A stretch of 64,000 nucleotides of DNA from Letharia columbiana (taxonomy: Eukaryota > Ascomycota > Lecanoromycetes > Lecanorales > Parmeliaceae). The notes below the pieces were generated by a model. It searched no databases and was not told where the DNA came from. It saw nothing but the letters and a program-made list of their open reading frames with translations. A program made the translations under genes and the position numbers. Below are positions 1 through 10,400 of the stretch, piece after piece (position 1 is the stretch's first letter; every line of letters starts with the position of its first letter). The stretch is taken from the NCBI RefSeq assembly GCF_014066305.1, contig NW_023501062.1:176501-240500 (forward strand). The letters are read 5' to 3'.

Positions 1-1223
1 GGCCGGTGCCCTCCTTAAGTCTTTGGCCACTTGCCAGCATGCAAAGCTTCCAAGCAATAGTTTTGCCTCGCTCATGACCTGATTAGGTTATTTCAGGACG
101 CGAGCAGGTGTGCGGCGCAGATCTAACATGGTTGAATTGATGAGGGAAAGGAAATTCGGAACCCAGAACAAGGGACGTGTTAGACAGTAGTGAATGTCTG
201 TATCAAGCATGGGTGTATTTGCCAGGCGGTCTTTGAAGTCTACGACACACTTTAGAGCTATTTGAAGTAGAGTGTTTGGATGACTGGGAGCCATGTATTG
301 CGGTAAGGAAAGGAACAAATAGTGTCCTTGCGAATGGTACCTTACGTAGTAGTAGAACCTTTGACTCGGTAAAGTACTTACCACTTACTACCGATTTAAG
401 GACTTATGGTCTCGTGGCAGGACTGACATGCACATTTTCCTCGAGTACTCGTAGTCTCTAAGTAGCACTACTGTCCTCTATGGGTGCAAGTGGGTTCGGG
501 GGGATTGTTGCATTAGTGGGCTCGGATAGTGAGAGAAATCAAGCCAAAGAGAAGTTCAGAGGCGCCCTGATCTGCAAGCGAGACAATTTTGGCTTTTGAC
601 TGAGGGGACCCAGTGATAATATTAGGAAGGCGCCAGAGGGCCGCAAAACTACACACTTCGGATACATCTAGGTACAATCTTACATATAGAGGCACCTGGA
701 ACCACACCTTTTCGAATTACATGCGGTGAGACTGTATAGCCAGTCGTATGGTCCGTACACACCCCGATATAACGTTAGCATCATGCATTCGCCTTAGTTC
801 ACCGCATAATCTGACGTCTAATCATCACTCATTCGTCCTCATTCCTTGCACATATTTCCGGGCCTCCCTCTAAAGTCGCCGCAGGACACCACAAGTACAT
901 GACTCTAATTCGAATGCTGCTGCCCAGTGGATCCCATCCGGTGCACATGTGATATACTTGTCACATCCCCCCCCCAGATCCTGCTAGCATCCACCTCAAA
1001 ACCAGAAATCCCGACTTCGCTTGGACATCTTTACAAGTCCTCACTCTTGGACCCTGGCAAGCGTTGCGACTCCTCCCTCCTCCATTATCCAACGGTCTCT
1101 TTGCCCATCTGACCACTATTGGTCGGGTACCTAGACCTTACCGTAGACTAACATAGAAAGACGTGGAGGTATTATTGCCATCATCCAAGTCGAAGGTTTT
1201 CCATCCTCACGCCCTAGCCCATC
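1..1223. other. Left flank without a supported gene; includes upstream region of the 1224 gene
   Basis: This stretch has normal base composition with CA and TG present, so it is not RIP-mutated. Only short open frames occur. Two on the minus strand (88-384 and 513-707) read like ordinary protein sequence, but both open at GTG, not ATG, and I could not join them by convincing splice sites or match them to a family. They might be exons of a gene or gene relic transcribed leftward. A run of ten C residues lies near 966. The last few hundred bases are presumably the promoter and 5' leader of the gene that begins at 1224. Confidence 0.4.
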
Positions 1224-2150
1224 ATGAAGAAACCAAGGACTGAAGAGCTCGTCATGTCACGACTGTTCCCGCAGAGGAAGGACATCGATTCCAGTGATTG
1301 GCAGACCCACATCAGACGCAGTCTCATTCAAGAAGTCCGTGCGGAAACCGTCTGTTTCTACGGGCCTTTCGATTGCCTCGAAGCCCAATATCCCGGTCTA
1401 GACTATGCTAAACCCGCTCATCGTCTGCGTCTCAACCGATTTCCGTCCCACCGAAAACTTTTCAGAGTCTTTGATGAGTTGAGGCTGACCCATTACGAAA
1501 TACATAGACTGTGTAACTGGGAGGGTACACGGTGGGCTAGGGAGACATATGAGGCCAACAATAGGGTCAAAATAAAGGACACTACCTGGAACGGTGTTCA
1601 TGATCTCAGGCACAAGAGGACCACTGTCACAGTGGCCCCAATCTGGACTGGGGAAAGACTAGAGACAGAGCCCGGAGAAATTTCGGACAACGACGTAGAA
1701 TCTGAGGGTGAAGATGAGGAGATGAGAGACTCAGATGAAGGCGACGAGCTTTCTGATGAAGAGAGTGGGGAAGAGAGCGAGGACGAGCTGCAGCGAAGCG
1801 TTGGTGTGGATCTCAACCAGAGGCTCCTTGTTGCTACCGAGGCACGAGCAAGGGGTGAAGAGGCAATCATTGACGCGGACTGGGAGCAATGGCTTAAGGA
1901 AGCAGCGGAGAGGGGCGACCTTCCTGAATTTTCCCATATGCTCAACCCAACGTTGACGCCGGCAGCTCCGTCCCAGACTTCGGTATACTGGGGGCGAGAG
2001 ATCCCAGAATACCTCAGTGAAGATTCTACAACCTTGCAAGCCCGCCTGCCGCCACCACCGCAGTACTTTCCCCAGGTCGAAGCAAATTCCGCTATAGCTA
2101 CAGCCGTGGCAATCCCGCCGGCTGTACGCCCCACGGGTGCCGCATTGTAA
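1224..2150 (+). CDS. Conserved-type fungal hypothetical protein with acidic central region
   Basis: A single open frame of 308 codons plus TAA, with no intron needed. The chosen ATG has an A at -3, and it is the first in-frame ATG. Residues about 20-130 look like a folded region rich in aromatic and charged residues; the stretch LCNWEGTRWARETYE lies near 97-110. Residues about 148-190 are a strongly acidic Ser/Glu/Asp low-complexity segment, typical of a disordered linker. A second ordered part (about 196-265) contains DADWEQWLKEA and VYWGREIPEY. The tail from about 275 is rich in Pro and Ala. There is no signal peptide or membrane segment. I recall similar proteins of unknown function in filamentous ascomycetes, but I recognise no enzymatic motif and assign no function. 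It converges with the dioxygenase-like gene, whose stop is 474 bp away. Codon use is normal and RIP is absent. Confidence 0.75.
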   Translation: MKKPRTEELVMSRLFPQRKDIDSSDWQTHIRRSLIQEVRAETVCFYGPFDCLEAQYPGLDYAKPAHRLRLNRFPSHRKLFRVFDELRLTHYEIHRLCNWEGTRWARETYEANNRVKIKDTTWNGVHDLRHKRTTVTVAPIWTGERLETEPGEISDNDVESEGEDEEMRDSDEGDELSDEESGEESEDELQRSVGVDLNQRLLVATEARARGEEAIIDADWEQWLKEAAERGDLPEFSHMLNPTLTPAAPSQTSVYWGREIPEYLSEDSTTLQARLPPPPQYFPQVEANSAIATAVAIPPAVRPTGAAL

Positions 2151-2624
2151 GGGAGGGAGCACAGAACACCTGAATTTCTAATAGTACATATAGTCTACTC
2201 GGTTTGGATTCTGCATCTCTACGGTTTCACGAATGGATCATGAGCGGATGGCGTTTTGGCTTCACTCGTGGTCATGGACGGGCAAGAGGCATGCCGGGCG
2301 TTCTCTACATCTGCACAAGTGCGGCTTTTTCATTCTCTTAGCTACCTGGCATGCATGACACGCGCTGCATAGGGTCCTGTTGAAGCATATATGGGCCCCA
2401 ATTATCAGTTTAGAAGGGTAAAAAAATACTGTAATTTTGATAGAGGCGAAGCGATTTCACATTGAGCAAAACCTTTTCTCGAAGTGAAATGCCGAACAGG
2501 AGACACGTAACGCAAAAATGCCTACAAGAAACATTGTAAGACTTCAAATCAATATCCTTGTTCTAGTTATGGGCTACAAGTGAGTGGTGAGAGGGTCGAT
2601 CACTTAGGCTTAACATCTGTCTGT
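2151..2624. other. Convergent intergenic region
   Basis: This is the space between the stop codons of two converging genes. It is moderately AT-rich, with short A runs (for example near 2420), and must hold both 3' UTRs and polyadenylation sites. No open frame or repeat stands out. Confidence 0.5.
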
Positions 2625-4192
2625 CTAACCGAATCGTCTCGTCACTTCCCTGGAAAACTCCCCGAAAGTGGTCCCTTTGGCTCTGTCCACCACTTCATCT
2701 AACCCGGGTTGCGTGAATCTTCACCATTTCGTTGTCAGTATTACCAGTTCAACACAAGTTTGGAGTTACAGGACATGTTGGAGGGGCTTTAGAACGCAAC
2801 AGTCGACTTTTCGCTCCCGCAATATGTATTTAGACTCAAAAGAAGATATAAAAAGTGAGCACATCACTCTGAACGGGTGCTTACACGGCTAAGGTGTTCC
2901 TTGCCACTCTAGTTCCATCCTTCACGGCTCCTCCAGCACGCACAAAATGAGGTACGGCCCTGAATTTGCCCCCTGTGATAATCTGTAATGCTTCGCCTGT
3001 CTGGAAGGCTAAGCAGTCCGGAGGGATGGAGATTTTGGTGACAGTGGAATCGCGTGCGTGTATGTAAAGGCCCGCGTCTGGGTCTGGAGCCGACGGAAGA
3101 AAAGGTAAAGCCGGTACCGTAGACGAAGGCTTGGTTCGATCAGACATGGAAATCTGAGGAGGATGTGCTGCCTCGTCGACATAAATGGCAGACGTTAAGC
3201 CGGTCAGGCAGCCGTCTTGATAGCATCAGCTTCAGGGCGTCTTTCCTGGGACTAGACTTGGGTTGAAAGCCATGTTCCGGTGTGGTTTACTCCCGAAACA
3301 AGTGTTGCAGCCCAAATACAGTGCCAATCAGGAGAAAATACATCAGAGAAGATAACTTACGATCGATGTGAGTTGCGCACCAGGAATCATGGTCTCGTGC
3401 TGTAGAGGCCGGGGGACACGGGCTGATGTTTGTAGCCTGAAGGGATTGGGAAGAGGCTGCTGGGGGGAAATAGTGCAACAAGCGGGCCTTCGTTATCATG
3501 GAGCTTTTCACAACCTGTTCTAGATATCCAGGCTCATAATCTTCGATGTGGGCTACAGCATACTGGTCACATGTCCGGGCGACTAACACGGCAGTGTCGA
3601 TTATCAAGGTGCAGAGCTCCTCAAAGGCGACTTGGAAGCCTGGCAGGGAAGTCTCAGCTGGCCAGACATTGGGTGCTGTGAACTCTGGGAAGTCGACCGA
3701 GGAGGGTACCGTGACGCCCTCTCCTTGAAAGAAAGCGCAGTTGACATAGTATGACCCTTTCAGTGTATCGTACGAACCGCTTTTGAGGGCCTCTTTGCCA
3801 TGACTCCATCCGCTAAGATACTTTGCTGAAGGGCGGGAAAGAGCATCTGACGAGAATGAGCAGAAGTACATTGCTTTCGAATTTCAGGAAGTTGAATGAA
3901 ACAGGTGACTGGTCTCTACAGCATAGAGAATATATACCTAGCTCTCCCGTGGGTAGATTAGCGAGATACGACGCGTACGAGAGGACCTTATGACGAAGGC
4001 GGGAAAACCGTTGAGGCAGGTCCTTAACAATTAAGATACCTAGAGAAGAGGGGCCAAACGCTTCTTCCAAGATGTGGAACGGCACAGAAGCTGGGAGATG
4101 AATCAGATGTTTGCTTAAGTTGGAGATTCGATCAACTGACAGTGCTTGAGATCTTCTAAGCTCACTATGACCGCGTTTCGAGGTTCATACAT
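2625..4192 (-). CDS. 2-oxoglutarate/Fe(II)-dependent dioxygenase-like protein (isopenicillin N synthase / clavaminate synthase-like fold), five exons
   Basis: I propose join(2625..2718, 2885..3215, 3361..3846, 3938..4090, 4141..4192) on the complement, giving 371 residues. Introns of 50, 91, 145 and 166 nt all start GT and end AG, and every junction keeps the frame. The start is ATG at 4192; the longer simple frame further in opens only at GTG (4085), so it was rejected. Family features seen: EEAFGPSSLGILIVKDLP near the N terminus; a SYYVNCAFF segment after the second junction; an HxD iron-binding pair (H228, D230, in THIDHGCLTGL, created across the third junction); a distal His in VPHFVR (H320); and an RxT 2-oxoglutarate-binding candidate (R336 in VARNT). 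The C-terminal exon reads QPGLDEVVD before its stop. All cofactor residues are present, so the gene looks intact. The substrate is unknown. No signal peptide is seen, which suggests a cytosolic protein. The start lies about 240 bp from the RIP-mutated block, a position prone to heterochromatic silencing. Confidence 0.85.
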
Positions 4193-4430
4193 GCCTCCAA
4201 ACTTTGTCATCTACTTATCAACATTCCATATTCGGTAGCATCAAAATTCCTAAACGGGTACCACGGGCTTCACTCACGGTAAGACTACCTCAAAGTCAAG
4301 GCCTGAACTTCTGAAGGTCAAGCTAGCTTGGAGATAGGCCCGGGACGAGGACGGGCCGTATGGGTATGGGCGGCTGTGTGCGCCTAATTACGGCGGACGA
4401 GGGCTGACACTACGACAAAACCAAAACCAA
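4193..4430. promoter_or_regulatory. Presumed promoter region of the dioxygenase-like gene
   Basis: This is the only normal-composition DNA between the start codon at 4192 and the AT-rich block. It is GC-rich around 4330-4400. A pyrimidine/T-rich run begins at 4431 and marks the composition boundary. No specific binding site was identified. Confidence 0.4.
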
Positions 4431-4818
4431 TTTTTTTTCTTTAATTTTTTTTTTCTTCCCGCGACTTTGAAAAAATATTTAAAGAGATTTCTTTAAGTTA
4501 GAGGATTCTTTATGGGGTATGTAAGGGGATTAAAGAGATTATTCGAGGGTATACTTTCGAAGATACTCGAGAAGAGTATTTTAGAGAGCACTTAGAGGGT
4601 TACTCGAGGGGTTTCTTACTTTAAAATCGATAGAGGAGTTTTACTAATCCTCTTCGAAGAGTCTTAGTATTATTATGGGCGGAGAATATTTCGACTCATA
4701 TTAATAAGGTATAGGGTATAAGTAGCTATAGTATAAAATAAAATCTTATTTTATAGAGATCTAGAAGTATTTTTAAATCTTAGAAGATTTTTCGCTTAGA
4801 AGATCTCTAAATTAGAAG
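4431..4818. other. Edge of the RIP-mutated AT-rich block
   Basis: Composition drops abruptly after T tracts at 4431-4455. CA and TG become rare while CG persists (for example TCGA, ACTCGAG), as expected when CpA has been converted to TpA on both strands. No recognisable domain or terminal repeat was found before the LTR at 4819. Confidence 0.6.
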
Positions 4819-4982
4819 TATTAGAATCGATATAGATATAATATTAATATAGATATATTAAATAAGATAACTAAGATATCGAATTATATAGATGAAAAGA
4901 AGATATAATATAATAGAGAATATCTTCGTTAAGGCTCGCTAGTTATAAGATTAAGAGATATATTAAGAATACGCTTATAATA
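4819..4982. repeat. Heavily RIP-mutated 164-bp LTR (same family as 52283 and 55124)
   Basis: Base-by-base comparison with the LTR at 52283-52446 shows the same length (164 bp). The differences are dominated by C-to-T and G-to-A changes. For example, TGTCAGGACCAGCATAGG has become TATTAGAATCGATATAGA, and the end reads CTTATAATA where the better copy has CTCGTAATA. The following bases (CTATTCTCTCTCTT) still resemble the internal sequence after the 52446 LTR, so this is probably a 5' LTR with some internal DNA and not a solo LTR. Confidence 0.75.
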
Positions 4983-5519
4983 CTATTCTCTCTCTTCGTT
5001 AAATTATATCTCATAATTAATAAGTAAAAAGATAGAAAAATAAGTATATATATACGCTTAACGTCTGAAAAAATAATAAAAGTAGTAAAGAAATAATCGT
5101 ATTCGAAAACTCTAGTATTATATCTTTCTTCGTAAGAGATATTAAGAATAATAATAGCTTTTTATATTTATATTATAGCGACGTCGCTAGTCGAGATATA
5201 GATATATATAAAGAGTCTAGCTAAAAGAAAATTAATATAATATAGCGAAAATTATATCTATAAGCGTAGGTGTAAATAATAATAATTTTCGAATTTATAT
5301 TTAAGCGAATAAGATATCGATAAAATAATACGACGTAATTAATTAAGAACTCTTAAATTAAATTAAGTTATAGACGCTAAAACTCTAATCTAATATTAAG
5401 TAACTTTAATATAATCTTCTCTATAATATATTACTTAACTAATATCGATTATATTTTATAATAGCGATAACGTAGTCTATATATATACTAATATAGCTTT
5501 AAAAAATTTTTTAAATTTT
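4983..5519. mobile_element. Probable internal remnant of the 164-bp-LTR element
   Basis: AT-rich, RIP-mutated DNA directly follows the LTR at 4819. Its first tens of bases can be loosely aligned to the internal region starting at 52447. It is cut off by an A/T homopolymer block at about 5520, so no 3' LTR is present here. Confidence 0.4.
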
Positions 5520-5597
5520 TTTTATAAAAAGGGGTTACAAAAAAAAAAAAAAAAAAAAAAAATTTTTTTAAAAAAAAAAAAAAAAAAAAAATTTAAA

Positions 5598-5641
<44 letters not shown>

Positions 5642-5712
5642 TTTTTAAAAAAAAAAAAATTTAAAAAAATTTATAAAAAAAATAAAAAAAAAATTTTTTA
5701 AAAAAAAATATA
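5520..5712. repeat. Long A-tract/T-tract low-complexity block
   Basis: About 190 bp of alternating A and T homopolymers with essentially no other bases. This is not what RIP alone produces, because the neighbouring RIP DNA keeps C and G in CG and other contexts. It may be a microsatellite-like expansion or a problem with assembly or consensus calling. Confidence 0.8.
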
Positions 5713-6175
5713 ATAGTAGAAAATCAATTACTACCACTGTAGTAGATTCATGAGTTAAGTATAAGATAATTGAGATTCTATAAAGAAATCTGCTAGAAAG
5801 TAGTATCTGCCAAGGCGCTATTATAGCGCCATCTCCTATCTCTCCGTTTCTGCCATATTCATAACAGATACCGCTATTAAAAACAAGAAAGAAAGCAACG
5901 CCCTCGGTGCCTTCAAGTAAGTTTTTTCTTTAAAAAAAAGAATGTTAAGAATTGTAGAAAAGGAAAGCAACGCCGTCGGTGCCGGAAGTAAGTCCCTTCT
6001 TCAAAGAAAGTCATTGCTTCGAAGAAAGTCATTGCTTTAGCACGGACTTCCTGATCCTTCCCAAGAATGTTAAGAAAGCCGGTCATTTCCTTAATCAATT
6101 CAATCGCAGGAAGTACAGACGGGAATCAAGACTTTCCATGCTATACTCCTATCCTGATATATTATTGATTTAATC
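5713..6175. repeat. Less mutated segment with short direct repeats, possible terminal part of the Gypsy-E relic
   Basis: CA and TG are retained here, unlike the flanks. GAAAGCAACGCC plus TCGGTGCC occurs twice (about 5892 and 5965), and AAGAAAGTCATTGCTT occurs twice in tandem (about 6004-6038). A 54-bp segment at 5747-5800 recurs in RIP-mutated form at 13087-13140, so the two may bracket one element. Small open frames here are by-products of these repeats. Confidence 0.45.
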
Positions 6176-7029
6176 TTCTAAGTCGTAGCCTAGCCTAAAT
6201 TATTATCTTATATTATTCGATTAATTTTATAGTATCTTTAAGATTATTAATATCGTATTATATATTATATTTATTTTTATAATTCTTTCACTTAACTAAG
6301 TATTAAATTTTATCTCTAGATTTCTACTTCTCTAATAGAGTAATTAGAGTCTCGATCTCGTAGATATTCGTAATAATATTATCTTTCTCGACTTTAAAAA
6401 TAGTAATAATATAAATATATATATAAGAATTCTTATAATTAGTAGATTTTAATTATACTATTAAAATAATTAAGTAAATTCTTATTAGTAAAGAAAGCTT
6501 AAGATAATAAGTAAGCTTTTCGACTTTATTAAGAATCTTAAAGGAACTAATTCGCTAATTATAAAATTTATAATTATTTAAATTAGAGATCTTATATTTA
6601 TAATATAAGCGTAGAAAGATTATACTATCTTTAAATATATTAAGAGCTTTATATATACTATCGTAGTATATTTTAATTATAATATTAGTAAACGCTATAT
6701 AATTCTCTATTTACTCTTATTTTATTTATTATAAACGACTAAAATCTTCTTATAATAATTTAATTAATATTCTAAAAATATTACAAATATTAAATTTATA
6801 AAGAATCTAGTTCGATAATACATCTATAAATTAATTCTTAAAATTATTTAAATTATTTATAAGATATAAAAGTATAAACGTTTAATTAATTTTAGAATTA
6901 GCTATAATAAAGTAGCGAAACGCGATTTCTATAATTTAATTTATACGCTTAAATTATTTATTAATTTAAGAGTAATAAACTATAAAAGTAAGAATTTTTA
7001 CTCTTAGTTTCTTAAAGATAATTTATTAG

Positions 7030-7440
7030 AATTCTAATATAAATTTAAAATCTCTATTACTAATTATAATTAATAAAATATTTTATTTATATTAAATTAA
7101 GATAATAAGTAAAAAATCAGCCTACTCGATAGTAATATAGGTCGTTTTCTCTAATATAATTAAAGTACGCTTAAAAAACTTATTTATAACGATAAGTAGA
7201 TAATTATATTTATTAGCGGTTATTAAAAGCGCGATTATAAAATTTATAATAATAATATAAAATAGGATTCCTGGCCTATTAATAGAAATTATATTTTTAT
7301 AAGATTTATAGCGCTTAATCTAATTAAGCTTATATTTTAGATAGTAATCTATATAAGTTTATAGATATTTTACTAGATATCTTATATAGATAGAATTAAC
7401 GATTTAATTATAAGTTCTATAAAATTCGTTATAATGCTAG
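7030..7440 (-). pseudogene. Gypsy-E integrase core relic
   Basis: The minus-strand translation reads INRPGIPFYII followed by NFIIALLITANKY and later an SNR stretch. These match the Gypsy integrase core pattern in which a D-F-I/V-x-x-L-P-like block precedes the second catalytic Asp in an S-N/D-R block. Several codons are stops, and the first catalytic Asp codon now reads Asn, as expected from RIP. Non-functional. Confidence 0.6.
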
Positions 7441-10400
7441 CAATTATATATTAACTCGAAAATTTTCTTTTCTAATATATTTAATATATATAGTCTTTTA
7501 TATTTATTATTAAAGTTTATATAATAAATTATTCTATCTTATAGCTTAAAGCGAAGGCCGAATTAACGATTATTTAGATCGTTAGATTTCGAAGTATACT
7601 TCGATATAATAGTAGATTCTTAAATTTATTATAAAGTCTCGTCTAATTTTATAATAAGATTATATATTAATAATAAGATTTCTTTAGATTAATCTAAAGT
7701 AGTAGTAGCTTTCTTAACTACTTTATAAACTATCTTAAGAATCTTACTCTATTACTTATTCTTAAAGTATTCTTTAAAAAGCTATATCTTAAAGTTAGTA
7801 GATATTTTTATTAAGATAATATAATAGCTAACTAATAGTTCTTAAGAAACTAAATACGAGAAAAATACGATAATCTTAACTTTTACTACTTATTTATATA
7901 AGACTTCTAATACTTTAAGATTATTCTTTATTATAAAAGTAAATTCTTATAAGCGCGAAAGAGTATTAGATATAATATTCGCCTTATTAATCTTATAGCG
8001 AATAAAAAGATTAAATATTAAAAGATATTAGAAGATATATATTAGACGTAAATTTAGTTTATTAATATTTAAAGTAATAAGATTAATCTAGCGTAAGATC
8101 GATATCGTAGTTAAGTAATTTATAAAAATAACTATTAATATCTTTCTAATAGATTTAATTATATAATATACTTTCTTAATTACTTATACTATACTAGCAA
8201 CTTTTAATTTTATAAATTAATAATTCTACTTAATTTAATTTAATATCTTATTAAGAAATATAATTAGCTATATATCTATTTATAGAAAAAATTCTTAATT
8301 TTCTAGATTCTTAATTACGTAATAGATTATAATAGCGAATTCTTATTTTTTAAAAGTATTTAGATCGATATAAAGTCGATAATTAAAATCGAAGTAAATT
8401 AGAAAAGTCGAGCTAAAAAAGACTTTTTAAAGATTCTAGAAAGTCTTAATTTCGATTTCTATAGATTTATAATAAAAAAAGCTAGAATATTATTTTCGAA
8501 TATAATCTTTAACTTTCTTAGAAATAACTTTTATAAGCTTTATTTTACGCTATTATAATAAATTAATACGCTAAATATAGCGTAATATAAATAATTATAA
8601 TTATTCTATAAGTTTAAGAAATATTTAAGTTTTTATATTAATTTTAAAAAGCGTAGCGAGGTAATAGTTATTAGCTTTTTTTTAGAAGTAGAAAGTTTTA
8701 AAAAATCGACTCGCTATTCTAATAAAGTTATCGAGAAATAATCTAGAAATAATTTCTTAAAATTAAGACTAATATAACGCTATCGAAAAAGAATAAATAT
8801 TTATTATAAATACTCGAGATATTATAATAGTATTTTCGAGAATATAATTATATTATTTATATATACTCTAATAAAGTCTTAAAGTAAATAAAGAATCTTA
8901 TTTATCTAGCGTTATATATAAAAGAATAATTCTTTATATTTTATAAGAGTAATATTATATTACTCTTACTCTTAATAAGATATTATTATAAGCTTATATC
9001 TATCTTTATATTATAAGAAATTAAAAATTATAATTATTATTATTTATTATAGAAATATATAAGAATTCTATTATAGCGAAAGTAATATTTAATTATAAAG
9101 ATAATAAATAAGAATTAGATTTTATAATCTTATTAAGATCTCTAATATTAACGAAAATATAATCCTTTTTATTATTATTAGATATTTATCTTTATATTAT
9201 AAAGATAGAGTAATTATTAAAATATAAACTAGCTAAACTACTTTATCTTATCTTAATTATATATTTTATTAAAAGTTTTATTAATAATATTCTTATCTTT
9301 CTAATTAATAGAATATACTCGCGAAGACTTAACTATAATATTCGACTTTAGAGAAATAAATATTTATTCTTCTTCGAAATATTTATAATAATATCTTAAT
9401 TCTATTAGATCTTCGAGAATTTCTCTACTATTAAAATAATTTATAAAATAATTTTTAAAGTACTATAGACGATAATATTATTAAATATTATATATTTAAG
9501 ATTTAAATTAATTTAAATATAAATAGATTTTACTACGATAATAGAAATTATAGATATTAAAGTAGAGTAAAATATAGATTTTTAAATTAGCTTAATAAAC
9601 GTAGCGATAGCTAATATAATTTCCTTCGTAAGATTTCTCTTCTATAACTTTATATTTTCGATAATAAGATACGCGTTAGCGGATATTATTAGAAAGATAT
9701 TATCTTATTTATATTTATAAAGTACTTTTAATTTTACTTTACGTAATAGACGAATAGATATTATTATAATATTATATATCTATATTATTAATATTATATA
9801 ATTAATAATATAAGCGAAAATCTTATTTATAAATCTAAAGTCTTAAGTATATTCTAGCTTAAATAAGAAATCTCTATCTTCGAGAAAATAGTATCGTTAT
9901 ACGCGATAGATACTTCTATAATTATACTCGATACTATAATAATTATAATCTTAATATAAATAATACGCTTAAAATAAGACTAAGTTTTTATTACTATATC
10001 GATTAATATCTTTAATTTCTAGCACTTTTCTAATCTAACGCTTTAAGTATTTAGATTTATAATTATTTCTTATAGCGTTATAATATTTATATTAATAAGA
10101 ATATTAACTTTAAGATTATTTATAATATATATCTTTATTATAAAATAGATTATTCTTATTTTCTAAGATTTATTAATAATATTATTAACGTAGATTATAA
10201 TACTAATATACTCGACTATATTAATAATCTTATTATCTACTTCTTAAATTAATATAAAAAATATTATCTTCTTAATTTTAAGATTAAAAATATACTTTTA
10301 TAAGTAAGTATAATCTCTTAGAATTACTTCGTAGTCGAAGTTAGATAAAACTTCGCTTTTTTTAATATTAGAATTTAAAGTATATCTAATCTTTATAATA

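Noticed and set aside
1398..2162. Minus-strand and other-frame open frames across the 1224-2150 gene
   Set aside because: Shadows of the acidic-protein gene; Ser/Pro-rich translations mirror the Glu/Asp codons on the other strand.
3813..4085. Dioxygenase start at 4085
   Set aside because: The codon there is GTG; an upstream ATG at 4192 joined through a 50-nt GT..AG intron restores the family N terminus.
5913..6173. Overlapping plus- and minus-strand open frames
   Set aside because: Generated by the short direct repeats AAGAAAGTCATTGCTT and GAAAGCAACGCC; no domain or start context.
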